The notes under the pieces were generated by a model. That model made no database searches, was not told where the DNA came from, and saw only the letters and a list, made by a program, of their open reading frames with translations. Below, piece after piece: positions 21,901-29,418 of a stretch of DNA of 29,418 nt (the stretch's first letter is position 1; the number at the start of each line of letters is the position of its first letter). Origin of the DNA: Beroe ovata (Eukaryota > Ctenophora > Nuda > Beroida > Beroidae); the NCBI GenBank assembly GCA_946803715.1, contig CAMPET010000450.1, forward strand, positions 2,991 to 32,408. The letters run 5' to 3'. A program made the position numbers and the translations under genes.

Positions 21901-24900
21901 AGAGACGTCTCCGGCCTCATTTTGACCGTAGATCACGAATCTGAAGGAGTTTTCGAGCTATCTCATCGGGAAGATGATGAAAAACTGAATAAAGCACCAT
22001 CATGGTGCAGCGTTAATTGGGGATACCTAATAATAACACGTGACTGTAACACGTTACCACAGCAACACGTCATAATCGCAGTATCACCCAGGTGACAATG
22101 GTTGAGACCTCTGCACAGTTCCCACCAGGAATGTATTTCTGTTCGGTGAAGTGTGGTGGGAGTGGACAGAAGAAAAGGTGAGCGACCCGTCACCCGATAT
22201 ATGTGTCCTTAAATGATCGGTTATTCTGTACTATAATTCTGTAAGAAAACAGATAAAGTACCTGTCGGGATCCGTGCCGGCTAGTTGATGCTCCTTCGTA
22301 AACTTCTCCTTCATAAACTGCCCTCTATTTCGTATTCCAGGACAGAGTACAGAGAACCAGATGAGGACGGTAAAGTCATCAAATTTGACACAAGGTGAGT
22401 GTGCACGTCTTGTGACAATATTCAGAGAATAATAAGCCCTTAATTAATGTGGTGTCAAGGATTGGTGTCAATACTCATGACCTCCTCCCCACAGGTTTGA
22501 ATACACAACAGGATTCGTGAAACCCGTCATCAAGATTAAGCTACAGGAGTTCCGAGAAGGTCTTATCAGCAGCAAGAGTAAGTTCAAGCAAGGATGAAGA
22601 GCTTCAAGGAATGAATTCCCAACCTCATATTAATGATTTTTTGACTTCCAAGAATCCAAACAACTCGCCGCGATTCCGGACCAAACCAAGATAAATCTCT
22701 CACAGCTCTAGCACTATAAAATGATCACGTCTACAGAGACGGAGTTAGCATCGAAGAGTCTAAAACTAGGAATCAGATATCACGGCTGCTTCTCCGACAA
22801 GCTGGATGTCATGGAACCTGCAAGTCATGACATCAAGATAAAGTACAGCTATGAGGTATAATGCGAGGGGTATCTTTGTCATATATATCATGCGTTCTTG
22901 AGAAAATTCAATTCCATTCTTTCCCAGCTTAATGATTTGAAAAACATACTCTTTTCTCTCCCCTACTGATTCCAGTATTCCCCTCTTTTCTCTCCCCAGC
23001 CCATTCTTGTATTTCCCCTCTTCTCTTCCTCAAACCATGCTCATTCAAGGTGCTGTTTCACGAGGCTATCAGCATGATTGGCTGGTTGACGGTCAGTGCT
23101 AAGGATGGGCACTGGAAGGAGCGACGGAGAAGTTTCTTCATTCTCTACAGACTGACAGTCGGGTGAGCTATCATATTGAGAGAGAGAGAGAGAGAGAGAG
23201 AGATCAATTTGATTTGCAAGTTTTCATCAAAGTTATGGAATCTACTGCTCTCACTGCGTGCTCCAAAAGATAACCGAATTCATGAGGGAGAACGGACAAT
23301 GTCTGTTCAACTTTTTCTCTTGATTCCAACCAATTTCCCAGAGGTCACGAGTCACGTGGTTTACAAGAGATAGGAGACAGGGGTCACGTGGTACATAGCA
23401 TATCACAACTCGAGGAGTATGACATCATATCCCGGATTGAGAATGGGCCGGCTGTCGATGAGAAGGGGGGTTTCACCCTACTAAAGGAAGGTAGCACCTA
23501 CCCCCTGCGATATTACCAACTTTGGTAATCGAAAACTACAATTATGAAATATTTCTGAAGACGATGCTAACTGCAAAGTAGCACTCGTCATGTAACCGTG
23601 GTAACGTGCTGTTAGGAGAGGAGATCTATTTCAACGCAAGTACTGAGGAGGAGAAGGACCTGTGGGTTCACAAGATCTTCCTCCTCACTAAACAGAGGAT
23701 AGAACCTGAGCGGAGGAAACGGATAAGTGAACACATACCAGCTCCACCTCCTGATTCAGGTAGTTGTGAGGGTCAGCTGGTCAACAACACATTATTCTAC
23801 TTTGTATTCAGACACTCAGAATAAGTTTTGAATCTTTTTCGATGGTCTCAGGATTCAGCAAGTCATCCGTTAAGGCGCAGCATTCTTTACAGAGCACATC
23901 ATTGCTCATGCTTATCAGGCGATGAGAAGGACGATATATTCGGCCCATTCCCGGGGGTGTGGCGAACCGGCGAGATTGAGGCGTGTGAGGGCCGCCATAA
24001 CAAGTACTTCCGTCAACTGAGCAGAGCTCTGGTCGATTATAATCTGGTTGGTTTGTATGTTGCCATATACAGTAACCATGACAACGATATACAGTAACCA
24101 TGACAACAGCTGTAATCATATAGGTAATGTCCTCGACACTTACCCAGGTACAGTCCAATCCAGTCGAGTATGGAGAGTTAGAGCCGACACACCGGGCCAT
24201 GCTCCTCGAGTACAAATGCCGATATGGTGAATACCACGTCATGTCGACCTCACAATATTTCCAATATGTATTGTGATTGAGTTGTTGTGACATTTCTCAT
24301 CGCCAGATGTGAGCAATGGGACATTCTGGGTGTCGATATTAGAATCTCTGACAGCAAAAATGGAGGAAAACTATTTCGTGGACAGCAGTCTCATCCACAA
24401 AACATTGGAACAGTAAGCGCGAATGTAACGCGACAGTTAGGCTATTGTCACAGTTGACAGACAACCTAGCGTAAAATAACTCTCCGAGAAGTCATTGCAA
24501 GTATTACATGACAGCAAACACAATGACACTCATATCTACAGCTGACTTCCCGTCTGTCACAGGCTGTCAATATCGATCCTAACTGTCCATCAGAAGGAAG
24601 TGTTGGCAGACTGCCAGGACAGGATGTTCAACTATCTGAGGATGAGTCTGAGGTTCATCTTCCTAATGCACCCCTATAACGTGGAGAAGAATCAGCTGTG
24701 GGGGATAAGTCTTCTCTTACAGCGACTTGCCAAGGTACTCTGGATGAAACAGGTGTCTCTTGCCAAGATACTGGAGAAATTATTTCATAGCATTTTCACG
24801 AAAATACCGTCGACTTCCACGTATCTATGAACGCTGAATCGATTCCAAATTAAATCTTGTGACTATCTCGCTTCGTTGAGGCATCACTTTGCGTATTCAG

Positions 24901-26219
24901 TTATCTTTCATGAAACCCAGGATTTGAAAAGGGAGGACGAGATGAAAGATCTAGGAAACGAGATGATGGAGAGTTTGGAGCTGAGTATGCTCCATGAGTA
25001 CGAGAACTTCATCGCACCTAAAATACTCTTTGACATGGTACTTCTAATAACATAGCAGAACAGTTTCAGTGCCGCAGTATCAGTAACATAGAAATTCACT
25101 GAAGATTCCATTCCAAAATTACGTGACTTAAACTTGAAATCTCTAAAACATAACCCCGGATAACGCTCGCCCTCCCTCATTCTTTGTGTAGGACCTTGAA
25201 CTGTACAAGTACCGAGACCTGCCAGATGAGAAGATCTGGGGTGTCCTGAACACACTGAAAAACATCACATTCAAATGTATCATGTTCGTGGAGAACTTCA
25301 TAACCTTCTACGCGGAGGATCTCAAGACATGGTAACTCCAAAACCACCTCTTGATACCACCTTGAGTCTGGACAACATCGCAACCACCTTTCATCACATA
25401 TTCCCCCTGGCATCCCTTACCCCTGACATCCCTTACCCTTGGCATCCGTTACCCTTGACATAACTTATCCTTGACACCACTCTGAATTGGTAACAGTCTG
25501 CTTGACACCACTTCCTCATCCTTGAAACCACTCTGAATTGGTAGCAGTCTGCTTGACTCCACTCTCCCCCTCACACCAATCTCCAGGTATTCTCAATATA
25601 TCGACGAATCTCTCATCAAATCTCTCTGCGAATCGATCCTGTCCCTATTCGAGGAAGACCTCCGTGCACTCCTCCAGCACCTGCCGACCTGTGAGGACGT
25701 GTTTGATCTATACCACAGCTTGAACAAGTTCTGTGATGCAATGCCCAGTGTGGCATTCGGTACCTTCCATCAGACGGGACTACATAGCGCTTTCCTGGTG
25801 AGTTTAGATTCTCTTTGTGATTCTCCCGCTAACAAAGGGAGATCATAACACAGCTGTATCTCTTGGTATTTCTTCCTCTAATCATGGGCATGATCGCAGT
25901 TCCATGTTCTGTTTGAAGTGGAAAAGGAAAGCAATGACATCATGGCAAACACGGACATTAGTTTCGACGCAGAGGAATGGTACCTCCCGCCATCGTGAGT
26001 GTCCAGCTGTTGCTAAGCAACGCGCGCGTCGTTACCACGTCATTACAACCTGGTCCCATATTGATGTTTCCATAATCCATGTTGACTGATGAGTTAACCA
26101 TGTAACATATTGTACAGGAGTAACAAAACGTGTTGTAACAGTGTGAGAAACCTCAATCAACAACTCCACGACTTCAGAACTTGGATAGATAAGTTGGAAT
26201 GGCCAAATCCAGAGTACAG
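18966..26219 (+). CDS. CAPS-like (CADPS family) secretion protein, C-terminus missing
   Basis: Primes dense-core vesicles for exocytosis in the family. Exons: 18966-19078, 19257-19409, 19979-20267, 20458-20552, 20706-20913, 20998-21140, 21246-21373, 21475-21584, 22092-22177, 22341-22394, 22495-22577, 22653-22855, 23050-23162, 23399-23490, 23616-23759, 23919-24046, 24148-24226, 24307-24412, 24563-24734, 24921-25037, 25192-25331, 25587-25797, 25900-25994, 26118-26219. That makes about 1054 codons in one frame. Regions: acidic start (DDSDSDTEEDASS); N-terminal helical part (YAYSFMARCV); C2-like fold about 405-500; PH domain about 565-665 (GWLTVSAKDGHWKERRRSFF, EEKDLWVHKIFLLTK); MUN region from about 715, where LLEYKCRYGD, FWVSILESLTAKMEENYFVD and WIDKLEWPNPEY match CAPS in order. 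Vertebrate CAPS is about 1300 aa, so the end is absent. Oddities: an in-frame TAG at 22709, weak donors at 20914 and 24047, and partly duplicated exons at the N joins. Divergence is high, so a CAPS-related paralogue is possible. Confidence 0.72.
19410..19498. repeat. (TG)n microsatellite
   Basis: About 80 bases of TG-rich repeat in the intron after CAPS-like exon 2, mixed with TGTC and TTTG units. The contig overlap at 19807 begins inside the second copy of this tract. Confidence 0.9.
19484..20130 (+). repeat. Diverged tandem duplication across N at 19807 (offset 324 bp)
   Basis: 19484-19806 is repeated at 19808-20130 with several percent differences, including small indels. Each copy has the acceptor and 5' part of CAPS-like exon 3 (copies start at 19655 and 19979). 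Only the second continues into a complete exon. The protein change is conservative (ITCTDL versus ITCADL, YLTPK versus YLSPK). The N sits exactly at the junction, so two haplotype contigs laid end to end is the best reading. Confidence 0.85.
21447..21466. repeat. (CA)n microsatellite
   Basis: Short CA run in a CAPS-like intron, just upstream of the acceptor at 21474. Confidence 0.85.
22709..22711 (+). other. In-frame TAG inside a CAPS-like exon
   Basis: Phase is fixed by the upstream donor (22577, phase 1) and by the phase-0 donor at 22855. Within that frame the exon reads NLSQL, TAG, HYKMITSTE. The block aligns with SEW-HKM in vertebrate CAPS, so the stop replaces a Trp. No GT/AG pair removes it. 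It falls at codon 507. It could be a G-to-A null allele, a sequencing error, or a real gene split. Confidence 0.75.
23178..23203. repeat. (GA)n microsatellite
   Basis: GA run in the intron that divides the PH domain of the CAPS-like gene. Confidence 0.9.
24065..24108 (+). repeat. 22-bp tandem duplication with X-box-like core
   Basis: ATATACAGTAACCATGACAA plus C is repeated twice, 22 bp apart, in a CAPS-like intron. Each unit contains GTAACCATGACAAC (24072-24085 and 24094-24107), one of many such half-palindromes in this window. Confidence 0.85.
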
Positions 26220-26299
26220 GTGCGAAGCCCGACTCAGATACCCTTATAGTGAAAACGACCCCCGTTATATGACATTTAATACGAGGCCAGGCAAGACCC

Positions 26300-26371
26300 G
26301 AGGGGTTATGGCGGCCACTAACTCGGGAACCGATCATCAGATTGGTGTAAAATTTTGGTTGTCCGAGTTTC
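26300..26371 (+). repeat. 172-bp repeat, fragment in the first duplicate
   Basis: Begins GGGTTATGGCGGCCACTAAC and runs to the N at 26372 (GTTGTCCGAGTTTC). It is the first-copy equivalent of the start of the array at 28058. Confidence 0.9.
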
Positions 26372-26372
26372 N

Positions 26373-27976
26373 CAGGACAGGATGTTCAACTATCTGAGGA
26401 TGAGTCTGAGGTTCATCTTCCTAATGCACCCCTATAACGTGGAGAAGAATCAGCTGTGGGGGATAAGTCTTCTCTTACAGCGACTTGCCAAGGTACTCTG
26501 GATGAAACAGGTGTCTCTTGCCAAGATACTGGAGAAATTATTTCATAGCATTTTCACGAAAATACCGTCGACTTCCACGTATCTATGAACGCTGAATCGA
26601 TCCCAAATTAAATCTTGTGACTATCTCGCTTCGTTGAGGCATCACTTTGCGTATTCAGTTATCTATCATGAAACCCAGGATTTGAAAAGGGAGGACGAGA
26701 TGAAAGATCTCGGAAATGAGATGATGGAGAGTTTGGAGCTGAGTATGCTCCATGAGTACGAGAACTTCATCGCACCTAAAATACTCTTTGACATGGTACT
26801 TCTAATAACATAGCAGAACAGTTTCAGTGCCGCAGTATCAGTAACATAGAAATTCACTGAAGATTCCATTCCAAAATTACGTGACTTAAACTTGAAATCT
26901 CTAAAACATAACCCCGGATAACGCTCGCCCTCCCTCATTCTTTGTGTAGGACCTTGAACTGTACAAGTACCGAGACCTGCCAGATGAGAAGATCTGGGGT
27001 GTCCTGAACACACTGAAAAACATCACATTCAAATGTATCATGTTCGTGGAGAACTTCATAACCTTCTACGCGGAGGATCTCAAGACATGGTAACTCCAAA
27101 ACCACCTCTTGATACCACCTTGAGTCTGGACAACATCGCAACCACCTTTCATCACATATTCCCCCTGGCATCCCTTACCCCTGACATCCCTTACCCTTGG
27201 CATCCGTTACCCTTGACATAACTTATCCTTGACACCACTCTGAATTGGTAACAGTCTGCTTGACACCACTTCCTCATCCTTGAAACCACTCTGAATTGGT
27301 AGCAGTCTGCTTGACTCCACTCTCCCCCTCACACCAATCTCCAGGTATTCTCAATATATCGACGAATCTCTCATCAAATCTCTCTGCGAATCGATCCTGT
27401 CCCTATTCGAGGAAGACCTCCGTGCACTCCTCCAGCACCTGCCGACCTGTGAGGACGTGTTTGATCTATACCACAGCTTGAACAAGTTCTGTGATGCAAT
27501 GCCCAGTGTGGCATTCGGTACCTTCCATCAGACGGGACTACATAGCGCTTTCCTGGTGAGTTTAGATTCTCTTTGTGATTCTTCCATTCCAAAGGGAGAT
27601 AGCACAGCTGCATCTCTTGGCATTTCTTCCTCTAATCATGATGGGCATGATCGCAGTTCCATGTTCTGTTTGAAGTGGAAAAGGAAAGCAATGACATCAT
27701 GGCAAACACGGACATTAGTTTCGACGCAGAGGAATGGTACCTCCCGCCATCGTGAGTGTCCAGCTGTTGCTAAGCAACGCGCGCGTCGTTACCACGTCAT
27801 TACAACCTGGTCCCATATTGATGTTTCCATAATCCATGTTGACTGATGAGTTAACCATGTAACATATTGTACAGGAGTAACAAAACGTGTTGTAACAGTG
27901 TGAGAAACCTCAATCAACAACTCCACGACTTCAGAACTTGGATAGATAAGTTGGAATGGCCAAATCCAGAGTACAG
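26373..27976 (+). pseudogene. Second copy of six CAPS-like MUN-region exons
   Basis: Exons 26373-26492 (lacking its first 52 bases), 26679-26795, 26950-27089, 27345-27555, 27657-27751 and 27875-27976 repeat the last six exons of the CAPS-like gene. Their frames stay open and splice sites are intact, which fits a second allele and not a decaying copy. If the order were real, a spliced transcript would contain the MUN segment twice and begin the second copy inside an exon without an acceptor, so it is not read as part of the gene. Confidence 0.8.
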
Positions 27977-28057
27977 GTGCGAAGCCCGACTCAGATACCC
28001 TTATAGTGAAAACGACCCCCGTTATATGACATTTAATACGAGGCCAGGCAAGACCCG

Positions 28058-28285
28058 AGGGGTTATGGCGGCCACTAACTCGGGAACCGATCATCAGATT
28101 GGTGTAAAATTTTGGTTGTCCGAGTTTCTCATGGTCCTTGAGCTTTGGTAGAAGTTTCAAGTCAATCGGTCGATCCGTTTGGGAGCTATCCTCAAATGCT
28201 CACTCAAACTGCCTTTTTTTGGGTCGATAAGGGGTTATGGCGGCCACTTACTCGGAAACCGATCATCGGATTGACATGAAATTCT
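28058..28285 (+). repeat. 172-bp tandem repeat, array 2
   Basis: About 1.3 units, with equivalent points (GGTTATGGCGGCCACT) at 28061 and 28233, in the intron or flank after the last CAPS-like exon. The array is cut by the N at 28286. Confidence 0.9.
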
Positions 28286-28489
28286 NGAGTAAAACTAGTT
28301 AGATACATCGCAATACCACATTTACTTCCATACTGACAAAATTACACGAATTCCTGGCTGCATTCATCATACAAAACGCCTAGAGAATGTAAATAAATAC
28401 TACAGTAGCCTCACAGTATGAAGAGTCATTCAGAACATACATTTGCGCGGAATAGTCTCCATTCTTGGACGAAACCAGTCCTGAAGATT

Positions 28490-28702
28490 CTAGTTTGGAG
28501 TTGTGACGGGGGTCTGTCGCTTCTGGAAGCCGCGAAATCCTTGGTTGCTCGCAACAAATTCGTCTGCAGGCAGATGAGACATGTACTCCTCTGGAGCTTG
28601 GAGTTTGTTGAGTCGGGATCGGAACTCTGCTGGGTTCTCCAGGCCCTGTGTCAGTCTCATCCTGTAATCCTCGTCCAGGGGATTGTTCAGTGTGGAGTAC
28701 CA
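28490..28702 (-). CDS. Unknown C-terminal exon (partial gene)
   Basis: A minus-strand acceptor with a good pyrimidine tract (CCCATTTTTCAG) precedes an open stretch of 70 codons ending in TAG at 28490. It reads WYSTLNNPLDEDYRMRLTQG, then ENPAEFRSRLNKLQAPEEYM, and ends FQKRQTPVTTPN. Amphipathic, charged content and codon use look like a true exon. I do not recognise the family. Upstream exons would lie right of the window, beyond the tandem repeat. It would converge with the CAPS-like gene if the join at 28286 is right. Confidence 0.6.
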   Translation of the reverse strand, partial: WYSTLNNPLDEDYRMRLTQGLENPAEFRSRLNKLQAPEEYMSHLPADEFVASNQGFRGFQKRQTPVTTPN

Positions 28703-28780
28703 CTGAAAAATGGGGGTGGGGGTGAATCGAGGCAGCTATATAAGGTTTCGTGTAGTTAATAGACTATAACTCTATCCGTT

Positions 28781-29386
28781 TGGGTGGATAAGGGGCAATG
28801 TCGGCCACTAACTCGGGAACCAATCATCGGATTGACGTGAAATTCAGGTTGTCCGAGTTTCTAATGGTCCTTGAGCTATGGTAGAAGTTTCAAGTCAATC
28901 GGTCGATCCGTTTGGGAGCTATCCTCAAATGCTCACTCAAACTGACATGTTTTGGGTCGATAAGGGGTTATGTCGGCCACTAACTCAGAAACTGATCATC
29001 GGATTGAAGTGAAATTTTGGTTGTCTGAGTTCCTAATGGTCCTTGAGCTATGGTAGAAGTTTCAAGTCAATCGGTCGATCCGTTTGGGAGCTATCCTCAA
29101 ATGCTCACTCAAACTGACATGTTTTGGGTCGATAAGGGGTTATGGCGGCCACTAACTCAGGAACTGATCGGATCATCGGATTGACGTGAAATTTTGGTTG
29201 TCCTAGTTTTTAATGGTCCTTGAGCTATGGTGGAAGTTTCAAGTCAATCGGTCCCGGTCGCGTCGATCCGTTTGGGAGCAATCCTCAAATGCTCACTCAA
29301 ACTGACATGTTTTGGGTCGGTAAGGGGTTATGGCGATTGGCGGCCACTAACTCAGGAACTGATCATCGGATTGACTTGTCGGGCGA
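28781..29386 (+). repeat. 172-bp tandem repeat, array 3 (about 3.5 units)
   Basis: Equivalent points lie at 28794, 28966, 29138 and 29326, giving 172, 172 and 188 bp. The last unit carries extra bases (CCCGGTCGC near 29253 and short copies of GGATCATC and GCGATTGGCGG). Each unit has GATCATCGGATTGA, TTGGTTGTCCGAGTTT and TTTGGGAGCTATCCTCAAAT. Same family as 17278-17757, inverted. Confidence 0.92.
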
Positions 29387-29418
29387 TTGTAGGATTTCAC
29401 CCTACCCTTGCTGGCGGG
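29387..29418. mobile_element. Second MITE copy, cut by the window edge
   Basis: The last 32 bases, TTGTAGGATTTCACCCTACC then CTTGCTGGCGGG, are the exact reverse complement of the right end of the element at 15510-15611. It is inserted in a unit of the 172-bp repeat, whose sequence breaks off after GATTGACTTG. The rest is outside the window. Confidence 0.85.

Larger units (their letters stand above)
24615..28129 (+). repeat. 1.76-kb tandem duplication across N at 26372
   Basis: 24615-26371 and 26373-28129 are the same sequence at an offset of 1758 bp, falling to 1757 after a small indel. Most of it is identical. Differences cluster in introns (for example near 25826-25890 versus 27584-27648), plus scattered substitutions such as C/T at 26603. 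The first copy ends, and the second begins mid-exon, exactly at the N. Two alleles from separate contigs are more likely than a genomic duplication. Confidence 0.92.

Noticed and set aside
23828-23918. Continuation of the CAPS-like exon upstream of 23919
   Set aside because: The frame using the acceptor at 23840 reaches TGA at the GCGATGAG site. The acceptor TTATCAG at 23918 keeps phase 1 and gives the open MUN-region exon.
26110-28151. Apparent conserved peptide GVMAATNSGTDHQIGVKFWL shared by several open frames
   Set aside because: It is the translation of the 172-bp repeat unit; the same peptide appears wherever the repeat falls in frame, and it does not extend the CAPS homology.
1-29418. 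Bacterial-type operon, CRISPR array or phage island
   Set aside because: Coding regions are split by GT/AG introns with animal gene families throughout; the repeats are 172-bp tandem units without spacers.

Overview
This is eukaryotic, animal-type DNA. Every gene except one is split by short GT/AG introns with consistent phases, and the encoded families (PNKP, microcephalin, EIF1AD, RNASEH2C, MRPS23, a class-A GPCR, a CAPS/MUN-domain secretion protein) are those of a metazoan. The proteins are divergent from the vertebrate ones as I remember them, and the GPCR resembles the lineage-specific class-A receptors of early-branching animals. I therefore suspect a sponge- or cnidarian-grade animal but cannot name it. 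No bacterial system, CRISPR array, tRNA or rRNA was seen.

Layout. Single N bases stand at 1957, 19807, 26372 and 28286, and each sits at a structural discontinuity, so the window looks like five contigs joined by one-base gaps. 1-1956 holds a perfect 1363-bp palindrome carrying the PNKP kinase exon in both orientations. 1958-15265 is a compact run of six minus-strand genes, which in transcription order are RNASEH2C, MCPH1, EIF1AD, an unknown multi-pass membrane protein, MRPS23 and PNKP. The gaps between their coding regions are only about 200-360 bp. A complete three-exon GPCR gene on the plus strand lies inside PNKP intron 1. 15266-16720 is a CpG-rich, gene-free stretch with a 102-bp MITE. 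16721-18388 holds the 3' exons of a minus-strand coiled-coil gene. From 18966 rightwards, 24 plus-strand exons encode a CAPS-like protein (C2, PH and MUN regions) whose C-terminus is missing. Its exons are interrupted by two diverged tandem duplications at the N joins, probably unmerged haplotypes, and by one in-frame TAG. The right end is a 172-bp tandem repeat with an unidentified minus-strand terminal exon and a second, cut-off copy of the MITE.

Genes together. RNASEH2C, MCPH1 and PNKP are all genome-maintenance genes, while EIF1AD, MRPS23 and the membrane protein are housekeeping-like. They share strand and close spacing, but nothing in the sequence proves co-transcription. The CAPS-like gene points to regulated secretion. 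Exon coordinates in the entries come from hand-read splice sites and should be good to a few bases where phase and homology agree.
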